29,245 bases of DNA. It comes from Umbelopsis ramanniana AG. Lineage: Eukaryota; Mucoromycota; Umbelopsidomycetes; Umbelopsidales; Umbelopsidaceae. How positions within the stretch are numbered: the first letter of the stretch is position 1; every line of letters begins with the position of its first letter. The notes beneath the pieces were generated by a model. That model ran no database searches, was not told where the DNA came from, and worked only from the letters and a program-made list of their open reading frames with translations. The stretch is taken from the NCBI RefSeq assembly GCF_025399195.1, contig NW_026252192.1, forward strand, positions 1-29,245. The letters are read 5' to 3'. Both the position numbers and the translations under genes were made by a program. This document shows positions 9,550-18,318 of this stretch, piece by piece.

Positions 9550-10875
9550 TCACATGTATGAAGTTCCTTGTCTTTGTCGATGAATGGCACCAATGTAGCC
9601 ACTGAAGGTGCTACCTGGACTGGGTATATATCGACGAGCTTGCTGAGCAATTTCGGCATCGACAAAGGTCAAAAGCCATCGATCAATGCTTTTATATTCA
9701 TCTATGGAGCTGGCTTGTTTCAGTTGTTCAAGCCATGATTTGGAGAAATCACTCAGAGTTACTGCACATGGGAATTCGTTGAACACCGCAGCCAAGTCTT
9801 GTCTCGGATCTCGAGCGTCAGTTGCCACAAAGATGATAGAGTATTTTCTGCCAAGGTAAGCATGTTCTTTGCACCACTGAAGTCGGTCATTCGTATCTAC
9901 TTGCAGGTCATTTGTTACAGGTTCCCGTTGGTCTCCGATTATCCGGTGAAGACGTTCTATCGCCATCGGAATTCGGGATGCAAGTGTCCTACGGAACACA
10001 CCATCACCAGTCCGTATGTGAATGCTAACATACTGGTCGACGCCTCCTAGAGTTTCCACATATTTGAAGGCAGTCTTTTGTACGTCGGTATTTCGGAAAA
10101 CCAGAATCTCTTTGATTGCATCGCGTTCAGTAGCATCGGTAGTCACACGACCTTCGCCAAAGACGCCATATAGGTGTAGAACTTTATGGGGTACTCTAAA
10201 GTCATCCATAGAATAGTGAGCCAAATATCTTGGGTTATGGCTTAGTGGAAGATTTTGGCCACGAAGATCCCAGGCATAAGGATGAAGGTCTGTCATCTTG
10301 TAGATTTCATCTTCCTTTATGCCAAGACTCGCTTGTAAGGCTGTTAATGACATATCTCGTCGCTCTATATATTGAACTCCGAGTTTCTCAGTCAAAAGTG
10401 GCAAATCACAGGCCCAGGACCAGCGTAGCATGGCAAATCGGTCGTATCGTTGGCACATTTCGTCATCATGGTCCTGAGATGTACTGCACTCTAACCTTCG
10501 AACTGGGTCAGTTAGATCTGCCAAAGTATCCCATAATTTGCCCTCCCCTTGCCAGCCTTCTACGTGACCAAGGAACAAAGGCGGTATAAGCAACGTTCGG
10601 TTCAAGTGAATGGCCAGGGTCACGGCATTCACCAGCTCCGTTCGTTGGTTGGCAAAGCCGGAATGTGGAAGGTAAGCAAGATATTTTGTGTTGTCGTCGT
10701 CGACTGGCTTATCGAGCTTATCAGGAATGAAGTCGATTTGAACGTGTGACGAACTATCAATAGGCATGGTTGGATATGGAAGTGGTCGAGTCCTTGCGAA
10801 CAAGACGGTGAGGGTTAATGCGCTTAATGTCAATGGCAGTAAGACGAGTGAATATCGCATGCAGGAGGACTTCAT
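9550..10875 (-). CDS. GDP-fucose protein O-fucosyltransferase-like type II membrane protein
   Basis: Intronless, 441 aa. A short cytosolic end and one hydrophobic segment (about 8-26) predict a signal anchor, placing the enzyme in the ER/Golgi lumen. The lumenal part has the family's early motif H71-S-G-F-A-N-Q-R78 within Y-L-A-Y-L-P, matching the 'G..NQR.EL..A...A..LNRTL..P' block of O-fucosyltransferase-related proteins (PF10250 type). Later come H-I-R288-T-G-D-G-V-F, where the Arg is the expected GDP-fucose contact, and I-I-F-V-A-T-D-A-R-D near residue 350. The acceptor in fungi is not known, so I call the family and not a substrate. The ATG at 10875 is the first Met and starts directly before the anchor. 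It is the most upstream of four closely spaced minus-strand genes. Confidence 0.8.
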   Translation of the reverse strand: MKSSCMRYSLVLLPLTLSALTLTVLFARTRPLPYPTMPIDSSSHVQIDFIPDKLDKPVDDDNTKYLAYLPHSGFANQRTELVNAVTLAIHLNRTLLIPPLFLGHVEGWQGEGKLWDTLADLTDPVRRLECSTSQDHDDEMCQRYDRFAMLRWSWACDLPLLTEKLGVQYIERRDMSLTALQASLGIKEDEIYKMTDLHPYAWDLRGQNLPLSHNPRYLAHYSMDDFRVPHKVLHLYGVFGEGRVTTDATERDAIKEILVFRNTDVQKTAFKYVETLGGVDQYVSIHIRTGDGVFRRTLASRIPMAIERLHRIIGDQREPVTNDLQVDTNDRLQWCKEHAYLGRKYSIIFVATDARDPRQDLAAVFNEFPCAVTLSDFSKSWLEQLKQASSIDEYKSIDRWLLTFVDAEIAQQARRYIPSPGSTFSGYIGAIHRQRQGTSYM

Positions 10876-12261
10876 TATAAAAGGGGAGCAATCCCTATGG
10901 CGAAGGGGGAAATAGCGGAAGAAATCGCAAGCAAGTGGTTGTTTTCCAAAGTTCCTTTTATAATTTTTAGGCTATTTTGGGTCCGACCTTGGGATATTGA
11001 AACTCAAAGCAAGGCAAAAACAAAAACAACACTTTTATGGCAGCACCACCACCACCACCAGTCCACCAGCCTGCAGAACGTGGTGGAGCTGCACTAAAAG
11101 TGGCCGACGCTGCGCCCCCAGTCTTCCGCAGGTGATCCCTTCCTTCAGAACAGAAGCACTATAGCACGCAGTGAGAGAAATGCTTTTATAGCTTGGATTC
11201 TCAGCTGATAGAGGCTCAGAAATCTTGGAAGAGGTGAGTGTATAAAAAACTGATCAGTTCCAGGTTTTGCTATGCCCGATAGTTATTTTTAAATTTCTAT
11301 GGCCCACGGCGGAGGTGACACCATTACCATATTTGGATTCCAAGCAAAGGAGCGTCTTCTGCGGGCAAATTGAGTCCAGGGCCCCTAGCCCGGTGAAGCA
11401 TGCTGACGCCTATCAATTTAATAAAATTAGCGCCCAGGTTGAATTCATTGGTTTTATGACAATATCTGCGAACAAAAGGTTGGTTTGCTGATTTCATCAT
11501 CTCCGTGTTTGTAATAGAATCCGCGTGATGTCAGTTCCATGAATGAGGAAATGTTCCATTGATCGAAGATAAACCTGTCCTTTTCACCATAGTGCCTTTG
11601 AACGGCTGACCGTGTAAGTTATCATCGAGAGCTTGAAATACTGTTCGAGTCCATCATCATGGAGAGCCATGCCTTCTGCGTACATTGATGAGTCTCCGCC
11701 ACAACTTCATCAACAGTACCGACGCGAAGCGAAGTTGATACCACACTGCACTAGCCAGCCATCTGTGTTACGCGTCATATCATTGACTCCACCAAGTGAT
11801 CCGATATGCGCCAACCAATCAAACGTCGAACCAGTCCAACAAGCTTTTCACCTCAAAATCGCACAATAGAACCGATTTGATTATATATTCATCCCTTTTA
11901 GACGCATGCATACACTGACTAAGAAGAACTTAAACATTTGAAAACGGTGGTAGAATTTTGACATGAAAGGGGTACAGCGTTCTCATTAATCTCTCCACCC
12001 TATCTCAATCCCTTGCAACCGCACTCCTGAAGAGGATGATTGATTCTTGAGACAATGTGTGCAGCAGATTGTAATATGGTGGTCGCCTCAATTGTATTGA
12101 TCAGCCAAAACCATCTTGTTGGGGCACCACAGAAGGTTTAATTTTCTCCACACAAGCTGACGTCGAAAGTGAAAAAAATTCTGGCGTGCACGCACGTCAA
12201 AATTTCAGCTGTCAGCCAAATTTTTCAGTCAGCGTCCTTTTTTCCACGTTCCCCATTCGAC
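10876..12261. other. 1.4-kb intergenic region between divergent genes
   Basis: No gene could be supported. Open frames are 66-78 codons at most and show no domain. The region must hold the promoters of the minus-strand O-fucosyltransferase-like gene and of the plus-strand RUS gene. Visible items are a CAC-rich run near 11043-11060, a CRE-like TGACGTC near 12159, and a 10-bp perfect palindrome at 12184-12193. Confidence 0.6.
12184..12193. promoter_or_regulatory. perfect 10-bp palindrome upstream of the RUS gene
   Basis: GCGTGCACGC reads the same on both strands and sits 68 bp before the RUS start codon, with ACGTC immediately after it and TGACGTC about 25 bp before it. It could be a site for a dimeric transcription factor; this is inference from symmetry and position only. 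Confidence 0.25.
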
Positions 12262-14152
12262 ATGCTGCTGAGATCATTCGTAGCGCATCAAGGCATTGCA
12301 GCACAGCGTGCAAGATTAATGACGTTTCGACCAACAATATACTTGAGCTACAGAGCTTCAGCGTCTTCTGCAGCACAAACAGAACCATCCACTGTGTCGA
12401 ATCCAGAGCATACCTTCTCCACCATTAATATACGGCAGAGCACAAAGACTTTCTCAGGCAAACGATGGACTGTCTTATCAATACCGAAGGACGGATCAAA
12501 TGTGACTAAATGGTTCCAAAATGAAAGAAATGGCGATCAACATCTCTCTGTAAAGCAAGCAATCCTTCTCACTCGGGATAATATGCTGTCTACATTCCTC
12601 CCTCGGGGGTATCCACACTCAGTAACACCTGAATACAAAGGATTTGCGTACTGGCAAATGTGGCATAATATGGCAGGCTCTGTTACAAGTGGTAAGTCGT
12701 CGCTCGAAAGAACAAAACGCCAACGACTCCCCCACAAACACTGACTTCACTTTCTACTTTGGGATAAAAATATAAACAGTTCTATCAATGCAATCCATGC
12801 TGTATGCCATTGGACTCGGAGCTGGCTCCATTCCCGTGAGTGATGATGATGATGCAGGCTGTGTCATGCAGAAACATTTACAAAACCTTTCAACATATCT
12901 CAGTTGGCGGCTTCCATCAATTGGGTCTTGAAGGACGGTTTAGGGCAGCTGGGAGGAGTATTGTACGCATCTGCAATCAGTGATAAATTCGATTCGGAAC
13001 CACGGTGGTATCGGTTTAAAGGTACTCTGGTGATGCAAGCCGCCAGTCTTGTTGAGTTGTTTACTCCGTTGTTCCCTGGAGCCTTTTTGGCCTTGGCATC
13101 CATCTCCAATATCGGAAAGAATATGGCATGGTTGGCTACCTCAGCTTCAAGGTAAGCTATACGGTTCATGACATCAACCATCATCACGTGCAGATGTGGG
13201 GGGTTTCGTTCGGTGAATAAGGCGGAATCCTACAAAAACAGATGATTTGAGGGGGGAAAAGATAGCAGGAGGGGGCAAACAACGATCGCTGCAAAGAACA
13301 CTTCCTTTGTACTAAACAGATCTTCTTTCGTCATCCATGAACAGAGCACATATTCATCGTACATTTTGTTTGCGAAACAAGTAAGTCCATTTGCGATAAA
13401 ATTATGAGGTTATTGTATTCAGCCCATGTGGTAACATGCCTTTTGCCAAATTTAGCCTTGGAGATATTACTGGCAAGTCCGGCTCGCAGGCAACGGCTGC
13501 AGGTCTTGCAGGAACAGGCATTGGCGTCCTTATTTCAGCTGGGATAACCGTGATGTCTCCTGGATTAGTGGAGTCACAACAATTACTAGCCCCAATGTTC
13601 GCGGCATGGTTGCCATTTTCTGCTCTCAGTATCTTTGCCGTCTATCGATCCAATCGCTATGCCGCTAACCGCTCACTTAACAGTGTAAGGGCGGAGATGG
13701 TGATTCGCGAATACTTTGAACAAAAAGACCTGTCAACTCCGAGGCAGGTGGCGGAAACAGAAAGTTTCATCCAGCGCAATCCATCACGTTTTAAGATACC
13801 TATACGAGTGGAGCCCCTACTGGAAGAGCAAGACGGTGCAGAAGCCTGGAATTCTTTGGACGTGGAATCATTTCTTCGGCGTCGATATGTAGTCATCAGC
13901 CATGAAGACTACGTGACCGTGCATTTTGATCAGGAAGCATCCTCTCAAGATATACTGAAAGGCTTTTACCATGCTTGTGTAGCCAGATGGGGTCTAGAGC
14001 GACGCCATCAGTACCGGGATATTCAATCCACCGTGGATCGTACCTATTCACCGTTCATTACACAACTAAAGAACATAGGATGGGATGTAGATAGTCAATT
14101 TATCACCGATGGCGACAGTAAGCGCATCATGCTGGAAACAAGCCAAACATAG
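12262..14152 (+). CDS. RUS1/DUF647 family protein, probable mitochondrial targeting
   Basis: Five exons (12262-12691, 12780-12835, 12904-13151, 13345-13380, 13456-14152) give 488 aa. The first 40 residues are rich in Arg, Ser and Ala with no acidic residue, as in a mitochondrial presequence. The core then follows the Root-UVB-Sensitive family: L-P-R-G-Y-P-H-S-V-T-P-E-Y, a segment ending W-V-L-K-D-G-L-G-Q-L-G, a hydrophobic helix around V-E-L-F-T-P-L-F-P, and R-N-N-L-G-D-I-T-G-K-S-G-S-Q, equivalent to the family's 'NNLADVSAKDGSQ' block. A C-terminal region of about 170 aa is soluble. Plant members act in vitamin B6 and UV-B responses and auxin transport; the fungal role is unknown. The fourth exon is only 36 nt and the intron before it (193 nt) is the longest in the window. 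ATG 12262 was chosen because it opens the basic leader. Confidence 0.93.
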
Positions 14153-14742
14153 AGCGAAGGTGCGTGTCGTGGACGCACGGAATGAACCAAAAAAGACTTT
14201 TTTTTTTTTTTCCCTTCTCTTCCCTACGCCCTAAAATTTTCTTTTTATAATCTTGTCGTTACCAAGCTCGATTGTTTGATAATGGAAAACGTGGTTTGTA
14301 TCGTTTGAATGCGACCACTTTGTATATATTCTTTCCACTCTATACCTCTTTGCTTCTATCTAATGCAATAAATTTGATGATGTTCTGTTAAAGCATAGCG
14401 ATTTTTCTAAAACCCATTGTCTATTTCTAGCTTTGCTCCTTGAAAAAAAGAAGCAAGCGTCCCTTGACAAGACTCGCCCACGGAGATGCAAGAGATTCAA
14501 CCAACGTGTCTTGTCCGATGCCCAGATATCGGTCATGTAAAAAAATAAATTGTCATCAGCATCTGTTATTTATTTTATTTCTTTCTTTTCCTCATCATCT
14601 TTTCTTTCTTGTCAGCAGCGCATTTTTGTTCTTATCATCATTTGCTCTTTATTCCTATCGCACTCCTTTTATTCATCAACACACTCCTTCTACATATCAC
14701 ACTGATCCATCGCTCATTTATCCCCATCGACACTCACCCACC
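14153..14742 (+). other. intergenic region with T14 tract and polyadenylation signal
   Basis: No gene seen. A run of 14 T lies at 14198-14211, soon after the RUS stop. AATAAA at 14367-14372 is a plausible polyadenylation signal for the RUS transcript. From about 14575 to 14640 the plus strand is strongly pyrimidine-rich (TTTC/CTTT runs), a common feature of fungal promoters and 5' UTRs, and leads into the SH3 gene. Confidence 0.55.
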
Positions 14743-15489
14743 ATGATATTACATCACTACACGCTCCTTACTATGCTTTTTTATATCAGTAGCGCTATAG
14801 CAATGCCTTTCCGAAAAAGAGCCGACGGTAAACATTTTTTGCCCACTAATAAGCCTGGCATATTTGAATGAACCATCATGTTTCTCGAAACAATGAAACT
14901 AAAACCGAATAATCATATTTTGCATAGTACCTTCACATTCATCAGACGTCACGTATAATGCTCAAGCTGGAAATACAGTGGGTAGTTCGCCAACAACGGG
15001 TGCTGGAATTGGCATCGGAGTCGCGTTCGGAATTATGGGACTCGTCGCATTATGCCTCCAGCTTTACCGACGGCAGCAGCGGAAAAAACGTCAAGCTTGG
15101 CTGGCGGATCTTCAATCTCCCGTCACATTTTATCGGCCAAACTCTGAAAGCTATCAAGTTTTCATCGCTGTCAGTGCGTACGAACCATCTTTAAGCGACG
15201 AGGTTCCCATTCGTGTGGGTGATAGAATTCATATACACGGCTACTACGATGAAGAATGGGCTTATGGACAAAATGAAACATTGGCAGTGCATGGTATTTA
15301 CAATCACAGCGTCATGACAAACAGCAACCCGAAAACTGACGTAACCTTTCTTCGTATCTAGGTATCTTCCCTCGATCCTGTGTACGATCAATTAGGGCAT
15401 CAAAGCTTTCAGTACACCCCGAAATAGCGTCACCACCCACGGCTGCGACTAGAAATGAGAAGATATTGCCCGCTACGCCATCTATCTAG
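14743..15489 (+). CDS. single-pass membrane protein with cytosolic SH3 domain (Fus1-like layout)
   Basis: Three exons (14743-14827, 14928-15293, 15362-15489) give 192 aa. A signal peptide (M-I-L-H-H-Y-T-L-L-T-M-L-F-Y-I-S-S-A-I-A) is followed by R-K-R, a possible Kex2-type site, and a short Ser/Thr-rich outer part. A membrane segment (G-I-G-I-G-V-A-F-G-I-M-G-L-V-A-L) with a stop-transfer R-R-Q-Q-R-K-K-R comes next. The cytosolic SH3 domain reads A-Y-E-P...D-E-V-P-I-R-V-G-D-R-I, Y-D-E-E-W-A-Y-G and ends G-I-F-P-R-S-C-V, the classic last strand. A tail of about 35 aa follows. SH3 domains bind Pro-rich peptides, so this may be a surface adaptor in cell fusion or polarity signalling (inference). 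The last intron is essential: if retained, translation stops at a TAG that is the 3' splice site itself, and the SH3 domain loses its final strands. Confidence 0.85.
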
Positions 15490-15734
15490 AAACATGTCTA
15501 AGTAAATTAGAACTTAGTTATATATACCCCAGCACGCTGTTTGCTTCTTTATACTGCACAAACAATTAATACGAGAATGAAATGTCAGGTGTAAAAGCAT
15601 TCACGCTGTTTCTCATTGTTAATTTTTTTTTTTGATTTTGATACGGGAGGATAAGGTGCAAAGTCGCTTGTCGACTGGAGCTCACACGCCTACCTTTCCT
15701 TATTTGACATGATATTTTCCCCCTTTCGTTGTGG

Positions 15735-15760
15735 TCTCTCTTCTCTCTCTCTCTCTTTTT
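15735..15760 (+). repeat. CT microsatellite upstream of the Cys-rich gene
   Basis: An imperfect run of CT dinucleotides followed by T5, ending 16 bp before the ATG at 15776. CT-rich tracts just before the start codon are frequent in fungal promoters and leaders, so this is probably part of the 5' UTR. Confidence 0.7.
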
Positions 15761-15775
15761 CCTATTACTTTCGTG

Positions 15776-16414
15776 ATGAATAGCTCAAAACGTTTACGTT
15801 GGGACTGCTCATGTTGCCGCAAAAAGCATGTCTTCCCTCCACCCGGCTTGTCAGATGATAGCCCCGCCACACCCCCGGTACCACCCAACTCCTTAGCTAC
15901 TGATAACATGGATTTCTTCATAGCAGCCTATGGTCTTTCAAATTTGACCTTAAATGCATCGAATTTACCACCTACCCCCGCTGTGGAGCTTGAGCGACCA
16001 GAATTATATTTTGCTTCTTCATCAACTTACTGCTATGTGTCTGCCCGCTTCAACAACTTCACTTGTACTCGTTGTCAGACATACAATGAAATTGCCACGC
16101 CACTGGACCAAGACGTCTCGTTTTATGCCATTTGCAGCCAAAAGTGTCTGGAAAGAGCCGTCAATAGTCAAACTTCTCCTATCACCCTTGGCACGACGTT
16201 TCGCTGTAAATCATGTAACGCAACACAAATACCGTCTGTACGAGTGATTCCCGTACAGGACCCTAAATCCAAAAGAAGACTGGATTCTCGGCTTAAAGCC
16301 AAAGCGTTGAAATTGGAAAACTTGCGTAATGACGGTAAAATATCCTCCAAGGTTCGATTTGATCACGCTTTGATAAAGACAAGACCTGCCCAAAAGGCCG
16401 TGCCTGCAGCATAA
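15776..16414 (+). CDS. Cys-rich protein of unknown function, possible zinc-ribbon type
   Basis: Intronless frame of 212 aa. I do not recognise the family. Cys residues are paired: C11-S-C-C-R near the N terminus, then C-T-R-C, C-S-Q-K-C and C-K-S-C in the region about 100-152, a spacing that suits two zinc ribbons or one treble-clef site. Between them is an acidic/Pro-rich linker (around 27-45) and a moderately hydrophobic segment. The C-terminal 50 residues are basic (P-K-S-K-R-R-L-D-S-R-L-K-A-K), suggesting nucleic-acid binding or nuclear location. The ATG at 15776 follows a CT tract; the frame is open further upstream without an ATG of its own near it. AATAATAAA about 20 bp after the stop may be a poly(A) signal. 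Coding potential is supported by length, Cys pairing and isolation, not by homology. Confidence 0.65.
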   Translation: MNSSKRLRWDCSCCRKKHVFPPPGLSDDSPATPPVPPNSLATDNMDFFIAAYGLSNLTLNASNLPPTPAVELERPELYFASSSTYCYVSARFNNFTCTRCQTYNEIATPLDQDVSFYAICSQKCLERAVNSQTSPITLGTTFRCKSCNATQIPSVRVIPVQDPKSKRRLDSRLKAKALKLENLRNDGKISSKVRFDHALIKTRPAQKAVPAA

Positions 16415-16734
16415 CCAGTCGTTGTACAGTAGAATAATAAAAAAGAAATGATCGTCCTTTGTTTTCATTCCCTTGATGTCCCTAATTGCTTTTGGCCTGT
16501 CCCTTCCTTTGCGCGCACATTATCTCTGAAGTAGCAGCTGTCATACGTAGTCAGCTCTCATCTCAATAGCTTTCTCTTTATTAGTCTATCCATTTATGGA
16601 AAAGCTCCGCCCGGCCACACCGTCATTCCAACGCCACTGTTCATGATGGTAGGATGGTTATTATCAAATATACAAGGGTAAAGCATGATGTAAACTAACG
16701 AAAACGAGGTTACGCAGATTTTTTCTATTGTAAT
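16415..16734. other. convergent 3' intergenic region
   Basis: 320 bp between the stops of the plus-strand Cys-rich gene and the minus-strand DCC1 gene. It should contain both 3' UTRs. No gene or notable repeat was seen. Confidence 0.6.
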
Positions 16735-18116
16735 TTATTTTATGCGACTTCCATACACAACATGTCCATCTAATTTCTGTGAACGTGTGAATTTCAGCAG
16801 CAGCGCGTCCAATTTCTTCTTGTCCGGAGCGAGGTCTTCAATAAATGGCAACATGTCCTCGGGGGCCCACTGTTTTTGTTCAAGGAACAGATGTGAAAAT
16901 CGGCCAGCCGGGTCGGCAGGGAGTTCGGACAGAGGGAAATATGAGATGAGCCAATTACTCAAGGACTCGCCAGATGACCTCGACTTTGGTGTTTTGATAT
17001 ACAAGCCCTAAATAACAAACAAAAACAGCTTTAGCGCACAGCCCTCTCTTGAGAAATATTTACGATAAATATTTTACCCTCAGCATTTCCAATTTTGCTT
17101 CAAAAGGATGTGGAGTTCGTTTCTGCCATAGTTCCAAAAACTCGTCGAGTTGCCATTGTTTTCCACGCTCAGCCACTAGTAGCCGCTCGCCTAGCAGCCG
17201 ACAAAGCTTAGTTTCGTTAAAGGAATATGTCCCATCCGCAGCCGATTGTTCATCACTGACAGACTCTAGGCATTTTGTCAAAACATCCTCATCCAACGCA
17301 TTTAGCTCAAACTCCTCCATCAAATATTGTCTACATTGATCGACTGATATTCGTGTCAACTCCATGTCATGTATTTCAGCAGAGGTTATCACTGCATCGA
17401 TGATACGATGAAGGTACCTTGGATGTATAAAGCGGTAATATCCTATGATGCGCAAATGTGTGAATGGATGATTTACCCTATTGATGTCAAGATTGCCACT
17501 CACCATCAATAACAACCGCATGCCGCCTATTCAATTCCTGTTGTAGTTCTTGTTCGCTGGCTTGTATTAGGGAAAGAAGATTATCGTATGTATATAGTTG
17601 GCCCTAACGCACGAAAATGAGAATTGTTGTAATGAAACACAGTTGACAATATCTGCATTCACATTTACCTTTGCTTGCACAGTACTTTCGTTTTCTGGAC
17701 CAGTGTACATGGTAGGATTTAAAATGGTGTCGATTTTTTCGATTCTAGGCAAACACGGTAAAAGTTCGATGGTCGAGAACTGGGTGTCTTTGATGTTATA
17801 TACAGGAAGTGTGTCGTCTAGGGATTGACTTGCGAGAAGAAGAGAATTAGACAAATTGACCTGGCGAACAGAATAGGTTTTCTTGTTAGTGCATAGGACA
17901 GCTTCTTCGTCCGTTGCGCCTTTAATATATAGACTACACGATGGATGGTATCAGCAAGGGTTGACAAAAGCGAAATGTTACAGTGAACACGAGAATGGCT
18001 TACGGTGAACTATTTGTCGTCAATTCCTCTAATAGGTCGGGTGAAAGTTCCAGTAGCTTGAGTGAATTTGACTCGTAGTCATTTGAAAACTTCAGGGCAG
18101 AATGCTTCGAGCTCAT
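16735..18116 (-). CDS. DCC1: sister chromatid cohesion protein DCC1 (alternative clamp-loader subunit)
   Basis: Five exons (18116-18004, 17933-17669, 17603-17504, 17442-17078, 17007-16735) give 371 aa, close to animal and yeast DCC1 (380-400). DCC1 joins CTF8 and CTF18-RFC, which loads or unloads PCNA and supports sister-chromatid cohesion in the nucleus. Matching features: an early L-L-E-L-S-P-D-L-L-E-E-L; the chain ...L-L-P-C-L-P-R-I followed by a variable linker; the helix region L-I-Q-A-S-E-Q-E-L near the middle; G-Y-Y-R-F-I-H-P-R-Y-L starting the C-terminal winged-helix region; L-C-R-L-L-G-E-R-L-L; then D-E-F-L-E-L-W-Q-K. The last exon carries the family end L-P-A-D-P-A-G-R-F-S-H-L-F and W-A-P-E-D-M-L-P-F-I-E-D-L. 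The start codon is 203 bp from the chitin synthase stop, in the same direction. Confidence 0.88.
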
Positions 18117-18318
18117 TTTCCTACATAACCAGGCAGAATACGCACTTTCAGTCGCGTCCCTCCTTCCATACTAATGCAATCACAGTCACTTTTACACTTT
18201 CCTCTCATTTTTTTCGCGATTCCACCCAAAAGCCACAAATTTCTTTCAACCTGTCTAACAGATTTACGTACAACACTAGGTACGCAATAAAGCGATTTTT
18301 ACTTTTATTCATTAGGCA

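Noticed and set aside
11633-11869. 78-codon frame in the large intergenic region
   Set aside because: Short, low-information sequence with no domain and no flanking splice sites that extend it.
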